A stretch of DNA of 64,000 nt from NCBI GenBank assembly GCA_942492055.1, contig CALODP010000023.1:310001-374000 (forward strand), given 5' to 3'. The notes under the pieces are model-generated. The model saw only the letters and a list, made by a program, of their open reading frames with translations. It made no database searches and was not told where the DNA came from. The position numbers were made by a program, and so were the translations under genes. The number at the start of each line of letters is the position of its first letter. The stretch's first letter is position 1. Positions 1 through 8,840 of the stretch are shown piece by piece. This stretch comes from CALODP01 sp942492055 (GTDB lineage: Bacteria > Bacteroidota > Ignavibacteria > Ignavibacteriales > Melioribacteraceae).

Positions 1-279
1 ACCTTGTTTCTGCGAGAGTTGCTTCCGGTTATTCGTATTCCCATTATAGTAAATATGGTATTTCAGTTCGGAAATGTTATTTTAGCAGAAGCAGCATTAA
101 GCTATCTTGGGTTAGGTTTAGGGAATAATTACCCCTCTTGGGGAGCCATCATACAAAGCGGACAAGATTGCCTAAGAGACGCGTGGTGGGTTTTTGCCGC
201 CCCTGCTTTGATATTGACAGTAACATTATTGACCGCGAATGAACTTGGGCGCAGTCTTTCAAAAAGGGAAATATACTAG
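1..279 (+). CDS. Dipeptide/oligopeptide ABC transporter permease, C-terminal part (cut by window start)
   Basis: The open frame runs in from the window edge and ends at TAG 277-279. The visible ~92 residues hold two hydrophobic segments and the SYLGLG...PSWGAII pattern that is typical of the end of DppC/OppC-type inner-membrane permeases. The proteins of this family form the channel of peptide or nickel importers with a second permease, two ATPases and a binding protein; those partners would lie upstream, outside the window. The next gene starts 12 bases after the stop, so cotranscription is possible, although the functions do not look related. The conserved EAA loop that contacts the ATPase is not visible in this fragment. 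Confidence 0.8.
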   Translation, partial: TLFLRELLPVIRIPIIVNMVFQFGNVILAEAALSYLGLGLGNNYPSWGAIIQSGQDCLRDAWWVFAAPALILTVTLLTANELGRSLSKREIY

Positions 280-290
280 AGAATAAATAG

Positions 291-3200
291 ATGATAAATG
301 AAAGATATTCAATAGTTAGAAAAATCGGAGAGGGTAGGAGTAAGGTATTCTTGTGCAGAGATGAGTACTATCCTAATAAGCAATTTGCGATAAAGATACT
401 TTCTTCAGACTCCGATTCAAAAGAGATTAATGAGTTCAAAGATGAATTTCGTACTCTTCGAAAACTGGATCACCCTAATATTATTAAAGCTTTCGAGCAG
501 GGAACAATCTTATATTTCTCCGAAGAGGAGCAGAAGAATCACGAAATCAACATTGGTGATAGATATTATACACTGGAGTTCTTCGAAGGTTATGAGCTTT
601 TGGAGATGCAGAGTATTAAGAATAAATATCTAAATGATATTATTAAGCAAGTCTCATTAGTACTATTCTACCTGCATCAATCAAACTATATTTATTATGA
701 TCTAAAGCCGGAGAATATCCTTGTTCGGTTTGAGAATGATAAAGTTAACATTAAGTTCATCGATTTTGGTTTGGCCAAATTCATACCTGAAATCAATGAA
801 TTTTACGTAAGAGGGTCAGCTTATTACATTTCGCCGGAGATATTAAAAAAGGAGACCACCGATCATCGTTCTGATTTGTACTCCTTGGGCATCTTGTTGT
901 ATCGATTATATTATGAAAGGTTTCCATTTGATACTTCTTCGGAAATGATGATCTATAAAGGTCATCTGGAAAATGATTTCATTTTTCCTGATTGTGGTAA
1001 TCGCAATTTGGAGAAAGGGATAAGGAAATTACTAAGTTATGATCCGGGTAATAGATATTATACTTCTCTTCATTTTCTTAAGGACTTAGGAATAAATTAT
1101 GAGTCAAATCTATCGGAATTAGCCCCTGCTGAAACCTATGTTGGTAGAAAGGATGAATATAATTCAGTTAAAAAATATTTATCATCAACGGAGAGTGATA
1201 AAGTATTTGTAGTAAGTGGCAATGAAAATTCGGGTAAATCCTCCTTCTTAAGACATATCTCATATAGACATGACAGAGTAGTTTACTTTGACAAAAACCT
1301 GGGTCTTGGTTCCACATCAATACTAAGAAAATTCTTAGATAAGATTCTTTTCTCGGAATTTATATATAATTCTCTAGACCAATCGATAATCCAATACATA
1401 CTAAATCAGTATAAAAATAATTCTAAGAAGATTTTCGATGATATAAAATCACTGATCTCTAAGATATCATCAAAGTGTGAATTTACGGTAATATTCGATG
1501 ATATTGATACTTACGATAGTCTTTTCCTGGAAATATTAGACTCAATAATCCCTATTCTCAAGGCCAATGGCGTTCATGTCATTGTTTCAGTAACAAGTCA
1601 GGTCCCTTTGCTCAAGTCTTTAAAGGATGCGAAAACTCTAAGGTTGCATACTTTTGACGATGAAGAAATCAATATGTATGTGGATAGAACGTTTGCAGCA
1701 ATATTTCCGCGAGAGACTCTAAAGAGGACTATTTGCGAATATTCAAATCGTTTACCTGGTAATATTCGAGATACAGTGAAGGATCTTTTTTATTATGACA
1801 TAATAAATTACGATACAGGAAGCCCGGTAGTTTCTTCAGACTCAGCAAAATTCGAATCACTGATACAAAGTAAAAAAGATATTTCCAAAGGAAGACTTAA
1901 GGAATTATCCCAAGATGTATTTACTGTAGCAAAGGTTATATCATTCTTTGATGTTCTGGTATCAGAAGAATTATTGTCGAAAGTGACTGGAATTTCATCA
2001 GACAGAATGAGCCAAATACTAGCAGAATTACGACAAAATAATATTATACTACATGAAACGAGATCGATTCTTCCAATTATTTCAAATAGAATAGCCAAGG
2101 AATCCTTGTATGATTCAACAGAGAATAAGGCTGAACAACACGCTATCATTGCTCGTATTATTAAAGACAGCTTCCCTGATTTCCCGATTCTAGAATTAGT
2201 CAGACATTTTGAAAAATCAGAGAATTATCAAGAAAGCTATGAATTGTTAATATCAGAAGTACATGAGGCAGAGAATATATTTGCATATAAGTATATGGAA
2301 GAGTTATTAACGAAGATTATACAGTTCCCGATAGATAATTCGTTGATCTCCGGAAGTAAGATATTACTTGGGAAAGTATGGATTTCTCTAGGAAAGGTAG
2401 AGAGAGCAATAGAATTATTTGAAGAATTATTAAAAACATACACACGTGATTCTTCGGATTACCGCAAGATTCAAATGTTTTATGGCAGTGCTTTAATAGG
2501 AAGCGGGAAACTAACGGAAGGAATAGAACAGTTAAACGAATATCTTGAGAATAGTAATATTATTGATAGCGAGCGAGTGAAACTAGAAATTGCAAATGCA
2601 AAATTTGACTTAAATAAATACGAAAGTGTAATAAAGATATGTAATGACATAATATCTGTTTCAAATGATTACGAACTATTAGGAAAAGCCAATAATTTGT
2701 TGGGGCTTGTAGAATTATATTTGAACAATAATCTGGAAGCTGCAATTGAGTATTTCAACACTGCCATGAGTGAGTTTCGGAATGGTAATATTCTTAGCAG
2801 AATAGCCGGAATGGAAGTAAACTTAGGCAATATGTACAATATGCTGGAGAAATATGAAATCGCAGAAAAGCATTGGAATAAAGCTATACAAATCAATCAA
2901 TCGATCGGAAACCTTGAACAAGAAGGGAAAGTAATACTTAATTATGGAATCTACTATTATGATCATAGGGATTTTGAAAGAGGGATTCGGTATTATGAAA
3001 GAGCACTTAAAGTCTTTCATGGTTTGGGTAATGAGTTGTCGAAAGGATTAGCTTATACAAATCTCGGTGAGTCATATTTAGAAATCTGTGATTACTATAA
3101 TGCAATTTTAAACTTGAGAAAGGGAATAGATATTTTCCATAAGACTAATAATATTGAAGAGTTATTGGAAGCATATTATCTCTTATTGAAGACTCAGTTC

Positions 3201-3845
3201 TTCGTTGAAGACTTCCAAGAATTTGACAAGACTTATAAAGCAATAAAAGAAATAATGGAGAGAGAGGGAAAGAACGAATCGATTGTTATCAAAATTACCA
3301 TATTGTATAAATTAAAGGAATTGAAAAACAGGAAGAGGGATATAGAATTATCTCAAATACCAAACCTACTTAAAGGAATATCGAACCAATTTAATCAAAA
3401 CGAATTTTTAGAATATTCAATTTTATTTGCTGAGATGATGACAAGTATAGGTGAATATAAGTTTGCTTTGTCCTTAATAAATAGTGAAGAATTTATACAA
3501 GAATCACAAAAAAATGTGTATTATAATTCAGGAAAACTTTATATTTTAGCAATAGTAGCTGAAGAATGTCCAAAAGCAAATCTTAAGTCATCAATTAGCT
3601 ACATATTAGAGGCATACAAGATTATTGAAAAAGAAAGTATCTCTCTTTTAACACTGAAGATTCTATCGAAAGTAGCAAAAATATATTTGTTACGTGGGAA
3701 CAGATCTAAAGCTGAATCATTTATTGTATATACAAAGTATTTGATCAAGTATTTCGCAGATATGATATCAGATAATCGACTGAAAATGATTTATCTGGAG
3801 TCGAAGGAAACTAAAAAGGTTCTTTCGGAGATAGACTATAATTAG
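291..3845 (+). CDS. Ser/Thr protein kinase fused to AAA-type ATPase and TPR repeats
   Basis: An 1,184-residue soluble protein. Residues ~6-270 form a Hanks-type kinase: glycine loop GEG at 13-15, ATP lysine K35, catalytic loop YYDLKPEN (D137, with the usual His-Arg replaced by Tyr-Tyr), DFG 158-160 and SPE 181-183. Residues ~285-560 form a STAND/AAA-like ATPase with Walker A GNENSGKS at 310-317 and a Walker B VIFDDID near 400-406. The rest, about 650-1,060, is helical TPR-like repeats. In other bacteria this kinase-ATPase-TPR order is often continued by GAF and histidine kinase domains in one chain; here two GAF histidine kinases follow as separate genes at 4734 and 6208, so it is probably one signalling unit (inference). 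No membrane segment is visible. The start ATG has only a weak ribosome site. Confidence 0.85.
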   Translation: MINERYSIVRKIGEGRSKVFLCRDEYYPNKQFAIKILSSDSDSKEINEFKDEFRTLRKLDHPNIIKAFEQGTILYFSEEEQKNHEINIGDRYYTLEFFEGYELLEMQSIKNKYLNDIIKQVSLVLFYLHQSNYIYYDLKPENILVRFENDKVNIKFIDFGLAKFIPEINEFYVRGSAYYISPEILKKETTDHRSDLYSLGILLYRLYYERFPFDTSSEMMIYKGHLENDFIFPDCGNRNLEKGIRKLLSYDPGNRYYTSLHFLKDLGINYESNLSELAPAETYVGRKDEYNSVKKYLSSTESDKVFVVSGNENSGKSSFLRHISYRHDRVVYFDKNLGLGSTSILRKFLDKILFSEFIYNSLDQSIIQYILNQYKNNSKKIFDDIKSLISKISSKCEFTVIFDDIDTYDSLFLEILDSIIPILKANGVHVIVSVTSQVPLLKSLKDAKTLRLHTFDDEEINMYVDRTFAAIFPRETLKRTICEYSNRLPGNIRDTVKDLFYYDIINYDTGSPVVSSDSAKFESLIQSKKDISKGRLKELSQDVFTVAKVISFFDVLVSEELLSKVTGISSDRMSQILAELRQNNIILHETRSILPIISNRIAKESLYDSTENKAEQHAIIARIIKDSFPDFPILELVRHFEKSENYQESYELLISEVHEAENIFAYKYMEELLTKIIQFPIDNSLISGSKILLGKVWISLGKVERAIELFEELLKTYTRDSSDYRKIQMFYGSALIGSGKLTEGIEQLNEYLENSNIIDSERVKLEIANAKFDLNKYESVIKICNDIISVSNDYELLGKANNLLGLVELYLNNNLEAAIEYFNTAMSEFRNGNILSRIAGMEVNLGNMYNMLEKYEIAEKHWNKAIQINQSIGNLEQEGKVILNYGIYYYDHRDFERGIRYYERALKVFHGLGNELSKGLAYTNLGESYLEICDYYNAILNLRKGIDIFHKTNNIEELLEAYYLLLKTQFFVEDFQEFDKTYKAIKEIMEREGKNESIVIKITILYKLKELKNRKRDIELSQIPNLLKGISNQFNQNEFLEYSILFAEMMTSIGEYKFALSLINSEEFIQESQKNVYYNSGKLYILAIVAEECPKANLKSSISYILEAYKIIEKESISLLTLKILSKVAKIYLLRGNRSKAESFIVYTKYLIKYFADMISDNRLKMIYLESKETKKVLSEIDYN

Positions 3846-3997
3846 TATTATTGCAAAATCTGACATGTAATATTTACCGCTATTATTTGTCAGATGTTCT
3901 TTTTATAATGTTTTGAGGCAATTAATGTGGTATAATTATTGCATAAATATCTTTATGGGGTCACAAAAGCGAACTTAATTTTCAATAGGGGTTCAAA

Positions 3998-4573
3998 ATG
4001 AAAAAAATATCAATTTTATTAATTTTAGTTCTTTCCATTCTATATTTCGGATGTTCGGAAAACAATTCAATGGTTCAAGCCGATCAGTCCAATAAGCAAC
4101 TAACATGGCTTGAAAAGCCATCTCAAGTAAATTCAAAGTATAATAATTCAGTTGAAGCCATTTACGAAGAATCTGAAGTAGTAATTGGGCTATTTGGCGA
4201 TATTATTAGATTTGATTTCAATTATGATGAAAATCCTGATAACGGATATTTGATCAAAGGGAAACTAAGAGTTCCTCACTTTGCATTTTGGGGTGTTGAA
4301 GAAATTAAGATGACATTTGATGATCATTCCACAACTGTGAATTTTAGTCCTGACGGTGCTGTTTTTTACAGACCGCTTAGATTAACTTTGCAATATACCG
4401 AACTTGATTTGACAAATGTAAACCCGAATGACATTGAGTTTTGTTATCAAAGTGCCAATGGTGAAATTATTCCGGTTGAGTATTCCAGATTACTGGTAAA
4501 TAAGCGTGAAGGTTGGGTCAAAGTTATTAACGCAAAAATTGAACATTTTTCGCGCTATGGATTTACCAAATAG
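3998..4573 (+). CDS. Predicted lipoprotein of unknown function
   Basis: A 191-residue protein with a lipoprotein signal: two lysines, a hydrophobic stretch and a Cys at position 19 in the context LYFGC, so it should be anchored on the periplasmic or outer-membrane side. The remainder is mostly predicted beta strand with no motif I recognise. An AGGGG ribosome site sits 7 bases before the ATG. It lies between the kinase-ATPase gene and the first of two histidine kinases and is closed by a strong terminator at 4652, so it looks like its own transcription unit. A role as an envelope input for the neighbouring kinases is possible but nothing in the sequence shows it. Confidence 0.7.
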   Translation: MKKISILLILVLSILYFGCSENNSMVQADQSNKQLTWLEKPSQVNSKYNNSVEAIYEESEVVIGLFGDIIRFDFNYDENPDNGYLIKGKLRVPHFAFWGVEEIKMTFDDHSTTVNFSPDGAVFYRPLRLTLQYTELDLTNVNPNDIEFCYQSANGEIIPVEYSRLLVNKREGWVKVINAKIEHFSRYGFTK

Positions 4574-4651
4574 TACAGAAAATCATAAGTATTACGGATA
4601 AGTTATATTTGTGAACCCCATTTATCTTCTGTACAAAAAGTGTTTTTTATT

Positions 4652-4676
4652 ACTCTCCAATTTGGAGAGTTTTTTA
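4652..4676 (+). terminator. Intrinsic terminator after the lipoprotein gene
   Basis: A perfect inverted repeat, ACTCTCCAA at 4652-4660 pairing with TTGGAGAGT at 4662-4670, is followed by a run of T. It separates the lipoprotein gene (3998) from the histidine kinase gene (4734). Confidence 0.85.
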
Positions 4677-4733
4677 TAATAGAATGACATATCTTACTAA
4701 TAGAGTCTTTAACAATGCAATCCAATTATTTTT

Positions 4734-6077
4734 ATGAAATTCAGTGAATTTAAATATCAAGTTGATCGAGAAATGGACGATTCGAAACAATCTTTGATTA
4801 GTAGTGATCGTTCCAAATATCTCGAACTTATTTTAGAGATAGTTAATAAGATTAACAGCAGCTTAATAATTGACGAGGTTCTAGAACTCGTATTAAAGAA
4901 TGCGATTAAATTCACTGAAGCGGAAAGAGGATTTATTGTTTTATTCGACAATGAGGCTCTTGAATTTAAATTAGGATGTGATTCGAATGGGAATAAACTG
5001 GATAAAGATTCCTTCAAAGTAAGTATGAGTGTAGTTGATGAAGTTTTTGATAGCGGTGCGTCCAAGTTTATTGAATCCGCGCAAAGTGGAATAACAAATA
5101 TATCTAGCCAAAGCATTTTTAATCTTAACTTGCAGACAATATTGTGCTCACCCCTTTGTATTGGAGAGAATAAGATTGGTGTAATCTATGTCGATAGTAA
5201 GAAACTGAAGAAGATTAATAATAAAGAAATTACTGACACGTTCGAGATACTAGCCGGGCAAGCAGCTACAGCAATTAGAAATGCTCAATTGTATGAAGGA
5301 CAGGTAAAAGCATACTCAGCATTACAAGATGCAAATAAACTATTAGAAGAAGCTAAGGAAGAAGCCGTAAAATCAGATAAGTTAAAGTCTCAATTTCTAG
5401 CCCAGATGTCACATGAAATTAGAACTCCAATACACATATTAATGAGCTATTCTACTTTGATTAAAGACGAAGTTAACGAGATGTTAAATGAGGAGTTGGT
5501 TGCTAATTTTGACGCAATAGATGAAGCAGGACGAAGGATAATTCGAACTACGGATTTGATTCTCAATATGTCAGAAGTGCAAACCGGAACTTATAAATAT
5601 GAAAAATCATCCTTTGATTTATGTGATGAGATTCTGCTTTCACTTTTTAATGCTCATAAAGTTTCTGCTGAAAGAAAACGTTTAGAGCTGTCATTTAGAT
5701 GTTCTACTAATTCTACAATTATTTCTGCAGATAAGTATTCTGTCTATCAAATATTCGATAATATTATCGATAATGCTGTCAAATTTACAATTGAGGGAAG
5801 TATCGTAATACATGTCTATTCTTCGGAAGATGGAAATATTATTGTCTCAGTAAAGGATACAGGTGTTGGCATCGCTAATGAATACATACCTCGATTATTT
5901 AAACCGTTTAGTCAGGAAGAGCAAGGTTATAATCGTAGATTTGAAGGAAATGGGCTAGGATTAGCTCTTGTAAAAAAATATTGCGATATGAATAATATAT
6001 TCATCGAAATAAAGAGTCAAAAGAATGTTGGGACTGAATTATTATTGAAGATCTGCAATTTATCTTTATCAAAATGA
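4734..6077 (+). CDS. Soluble GAF-domain sensor histidine kinase (copy 1)
   Basis: A 447-residue cytoplasmic histidine kinase without membrane segments. Residues ~30-190 form a GAF domain, followed by a short coiled coil, a HisKA domain with phospho-acceptor H227 in SHEIRTPIH, and an HATPase domain with N-box around 342-350, DTGVGI at 375-380 and GNGLGLA at 405-411. It is a close paralogue of the next gene (6208); the SKKLK, KEITDTFEI and AGQAATAIRNAQL stretches are shared. No response regulator is nearby. Sitting directly after a Ser/Thr kinase-AAA-TPR gene, it may act as the detached C-terminal half of that multidomain architecture. The signal sensed by the GAF domain is unknown. Confidence 0.85.
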   Translation: MKFSEFKYQVDREMDDSKQSLISSDRSKYLELILEIVNKINSSLIIDEVLELVLKNAIKFTEAERGFIVLFDNEALEFKLGCDSNGNKLDKDSFKVSMSVVDEVFDSGASKFIESAQSGITNISSQSIFNLNLQTILCSPLCIGENKIGVIYVDSKKLKKINNKEITDTFEILAGQAATAIRNAQLYEGQVKAYSALQDANKLLEEAKEEAVKSDKLKSQFLAQMSHEIRTPIHILMSYSTLIKDEVNEMLNEELVANFDAIDEAGRRIIRTTDLILNMSEVQTGTYKYEKSSFDLCDEILLSLFNAHKVSAERKRLELSFRCSTNSTIISADKYSVYQIFDNIIDNAVKFTIEGSIVIHVYSSEDGNIIVSVKDTGVGIANEYIPRLFKPFSQEEQGYNRRFEGNGLGLALVKKYCDMNNIFIEIKSQKNVGTELLLKICNLSLSK

Positions 6078-6207
6078 TACATTCTTTTCAAAATAAAACA
6101 TTAATTTTTCTTAATATACTTCTCTTTTTGTGATAATCATACTAAATTCAATCTTTTATAATTGGCATAACTATTGTGTATCTTCTGTTTTATAATTCTG
6201 AATAGTT

Positions 6208-7527
6208 ATGAAATTCGCTAAATTCAAAGAATCAATTGAAAACTATAACCCAGAGATATTCTTGCATCCCAAAAAGGGGAGCGCGAGAAATCTTGAATTG
6301 ATATTACAGATCAATAACAAGATGAATAGCACCTTAGTTCTGGATGAGGTTCTTGAAACAGTTCTTAAAAGTGCATTGAGTTTTACTCAATCAGAAAGAG
6401 GATTTATTGTTTTGCAAAGCGATGACTCCTCTTTACGATATGCCTTAGGATATGATGATAATGGTAGCGTATTACATGAGTCCGCTTTCAAAGTTAGTAT
6501 GTCAGTCATAAATGAGGTATTTGATAGCGGGGAGGCATTATTTTTAGAATCCGCCATAAGTGGGAATAACGCAAAATCAAGAAAAAGTGTGTTTTCACTA
6601 AAACTCGAGACTATTCTTTGTGCTCCTTTAATCACATCCAACAAAAAAATTGGAGTGATATATGTTGATAGCAAGAAGCTAAAAAATATCAAAGATAAAG
6701 AAATTACTGATACTTTCGAAATATTTGCCGGACAAGCAGCAACAGCTATAAGAAACGCGCAATTATTCAAAAGTCAACTCAATTCATACAACGCACTACA
6801 GCGTTCCACACGAGAGCTACTAAAAACTAAAGAAGAAGTTGAGAAATCCGATCGACTTAAATCCGAATTCTTAGCTCAAATGTCGCATGAAATAAGAACA
6901 CCGATTCATGTTATTAATAGCAATGCTGCTTTAATAAAAGATGAGCTAGAGGGGAAGTTATCCGATGAGATCAATGGATGTTTTGACTCGATTTCTAATG
7001 CCGGAAGGAGAATAATTCGTACAACTGAGTTAATCCTAAACATGACCGAAATTCAAGCCGGGACTTATAAGATAAATGAATCAGAGTTTTATCTAATTAA
7101 GGATATTCTCTATAATATATATTCTGAATACGGGACTATTGCCAAAACTAAAAATCTCTTATTTCAGTTAGAAATTAATTGTAATGATAGACTGATAAAA
7201 GGTGACCGGTATTCTATTTGTCAAATATTTACACAATTGATTGATAATGCGGTCAAGTATACGGAAGATGGAACAGTTAAGATAATTATTAATAGTAAGA
7301 ATGATAAAATTCTGGTGTCTGTGGAAGATACTGGGATTGGGATCTCCAAAGAATATATTAATGATATTTTAAGCCCGTTTACACAAGAAGAACAAGGTTA
7401 TTCAAGATCATTTGAAGGGAATGGCCTTGGGCTAGCTTTAGTAGATGGTTTTTGCAAGCTGAATAACTTTGGATTAGATATAGAATCTCAAAAAGAAATT
7501 GGTTCAAAATTTACCGTGGTTTTATAA
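6208..7527 (+). CDS. Soluble GAF-domain sensor histidine kinase (copy 2)
   Basis: A 439-residue paralogue of the preceding gene with the same order: GAF (~28-190), coiled linker, HisKA with H227 in SHEIRTPIH, HATPase with DTGIGI and GNGLGLA. It also lacks membrane segments and a partner response regulator. The 130-base gap to copy 1 is AT-rich and contains two TTTTATAATT stretches that could be part of a promoter, but I cannot define one with confidence. The gene ends convergently with the minus-strand gene at 7530; the two stop codons are two bases apart and lie within the loop of a shared hairpin. Paralogue divergence in the GAF domain suggests different inputs for the same output. Confidence 0.85.
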   Translation: MKFAKFKESIENYNPEIFLHPKKGSARNLELILQINNKMNSTLVLDEVLETVLKSALSFTQSERGFIVLQSDDSSLRYALGYDDNGSVLHESAFKVSMSVINEVFDSGEALFLESAISGNNAKSRKSVFSLKLETILCAPLITSNKKIGVIYVDSKKLKNIKDKEITDTFEIFAGQAATAIRNAQLFKSQLNSYNALQRSTRELLKTKEEVEKSDRLKSEFLAQMSHEIRTPIHVINSNAALIKDELEGKLSDEINGCFDSISNAGRRIIRTTELILNMTEIQAGTYKINESEFYLIKDILYNIYSEYGTIAKTKNLLFQLEINCNDRLIKGDRYSICQIFTQLIDNAVKYTEDGTVKIIINSKNDKILVSVEDTGIGISKEYINDILSPFTQEEQGYSRSFEGNGLGLALVDGFCKLNNFGLDIESQKEIGSKFTVVL

Positions 7528-7541
7528 AATTAAACCACGGT
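7513..7541. terminator. Bidirectional hairpin between convergent genes
   Basis: ACCGTGGTTT (7513-7522) pairs perfectly with AAACCACGGT (7532-7541). The loop holds the TAA of the plus-strand kinase (7525-7527) and the start of the complement of the minus-strand TAA (7530-7532). T-rich sequence follows on the plus side (ACTTTTATTT), and an AATTTTG stretch on the minus side, so it could stop both transcripts. Confidence 0.7.
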
Positions 7542-7730
7542 ACTTTTATTTGTTTTAAACTTCTCACATTTGTAATCTTTTCCATGCACTTTTTCATGAT
7601 GTTCTACAGAGCAATTGCCTCCACCACAACATCCTGAATCTTTTTCTTTATATTTTCCTAACTTTAATACAATAAGCATTCCAGCTAAAGCAAGCGTAAA
7701 AAATACAAAAGCAATAATATATTGAGCCAT
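7530..7730 (-). CDS. nqrM: Small Cys-rich membrane protein, probable NqrM-like Na+-NQR maturation factor
   Basis: A 66-residue protein with one N-terminal membrane helix (residues ~4-24) and a short polar tail carrying four cysteines, C34, C35, C40 and C55, in the pattern CCGGGNC...C. NqrM proteins have this size and layout and are needed to deliver iron to the cysteine-bound Fe centre in NqrD/NqrE. The gene starts 3 bases after the stop of apbE and lies next to the complete nqr operon, which strongly supports that role. The spacing of the cysteines is not that of the proteobacterial protein I know, so a different FeoB-associated-type Cys-rich membrane peptide remains possible. The symbol is therefore tentative. 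Confidence 0.55.
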   Translation of the reverse strand: MAQYIIAFVFFTLALAGMLIVLKLGKYKEKDSGCCGGGNCSVEHHEKVHGKDYKCEKFKTNKSTVV

Positions 7731-7733
7731 AAT

Positions 7734-8771
7734 TTACTCTCTTTCCAATTTTAATAGTTTGTCAAACATAGGAGTCTTCTTTATTACAAAATTATTATTC
7801 TCATTGTTCCTAATAATCATATATATCGGGAGTTCATTTTTAAGTGCATAATTATAACCTTCCTGAGGACCCATAACATTAATTGCTGTGGCCAAGCCAT
7901 CAGCAATCGCGCATGAATCGTGAATAACTGTTACGGAGGCAAGTTTATGCGCAATTGGCTTTCCTGTTCTCGGATTTATAGTGTGTGAGTATCTTATTCC
8001 GTTTTCTTCAAAATAATTCCAATAATCTCCGGATGTAGCCATAGAGGTATTATTAAGATATACAACCTTTTGAATACGGCCGGAAATATCCGGAACAGAT
8101 ATTCCGATTTTCCAAACTTTGCCATATTGATTAAGGCCTCTTGCTCTGAGCTCACCCCCGATTTCAACCAAATAATTCTTAAAGGATTTTGTTTCTAAAA
8201 ACTCCCCAACTACATCAACACCATAACCTTTCGCTATCGAAGAGAGATCACAGTACAGAGATGAAGTAGCTTTTTGTAAAGCAGGCGGATCTAAATTAGC
8301 AGAAATCTTATCGATTCCGACAGCTTTCATTCGATCTTTAATTTCAGCATCAGAAGGAATGGATTGAGGTCGGTTTTCAGGTCCGAATCCCCAAAGATTT
8401 ACTAAAGGACCAACCGTTATATCCAAGGCTCTGTTTGTAGAAGAAGCTATTCTTTTGGCGTGGCTGATTACATTGGCAAAGTCAATAGAAACCGGGAACC
8501 ATTCATTTGCCTTAAATCTATTGAATTGAGAGATCTCAGACATCTTCTGGTAGGTTGACATTTGTCGATTAACTTCAATTAAAATACTATCAATCTTGTT
8601 TTGTAAACCAATCTTTAGTGAGTCTGTATTGGTATTATTTTGTGGAATGACCTTTATCGAGTAGGAAGTTCCCATAGTGCTACCGGAAAAAGAAACAACA
8701 GGTAATGCATCTTCTTTTGGGGTACATGAGATAAGTAATAAAAATAAAAATGATGTAATATATTTTTTCAT
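7734..8771 (-). CDS. apbE: FAD:protein FMN transferase ApbE (lipoprotein)
   Basis: A 345-residue lipoprotein with a signal sequence ending in LLLISC. It carries ApbE-family landmarks: GSTMGTSYS near the N terminus, ITVGPLVNLWGFGP, the IAKGYGVD segment, GGELRARG, and HTINPRTGKPI near the end. ApbE cleaves FAD and attaches FMN through a phosphoester to a threonine; its clients here are expected to be NqrB and NqrC, both encoded just upstream and both with the target motif. A terminator stands between nqrF and this gene, so it is either read through or has its own promoter. It is closely followed by the nqrM-like gene. Confidence 0.92.
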   Translation of the reverse strand: MKKYITSFLFLLLISCTPKEDALPVVSFSGSTMGTSYSIKVIPQNNTNTDSLKIGLQNKIDSILIEVNRQMSTYQKMSEISQFNRFKANEWFPVSIDFANVISHAKRIASSTNRALDITVGPLVNLWGFGPENRPQSIPSDAEIKDRMKAVGIDKISANLDPPALQKATSSLYCDLSSIAKGYGVDVVGEFLETKSFKNYLVEIGGELRARGLNQYGKVWKIGISVPDISGRIQKVVYLNNTSMATSGDYWNYFEENGIRYSHTINPRTGKPIAHKLASVTVIHDSCAIADGLATAINVMGPQEGYNYALKNELPIYMIIRNNENNNFVIKKTPMFDKLLKLERE

Positions 8772-8781
8772 GATTCACCAA

Positions 8782-8811
8782 TTAAAAACGGGAGATAAGA
8801 TCTATCTCCCG
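8782..8811 (-). terminator. Intrinsic terminator at the end of nqrABCDEF
   Basis: On the minus strand CGGGAGATA (complement of 8803-8811) pairs with TATCTCCCG (complement of 8789-8797) around a five-base loop, followed by TTTTT (complement of 8784-8788). It lies between nqrF and apbE. Confidence 0.85.
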
Positions 8812-8840
8812 CTTATGTAGTATTATATCAAGGGTGATTA

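Noticed and set aside
3901..3940. Sigma-70 promoter upstream of the 3998 lipoprotein
   Set aside because: TATAAT is present at 3931 but no -35 element at proper spacing; TTGAGG is only 12 bases away.
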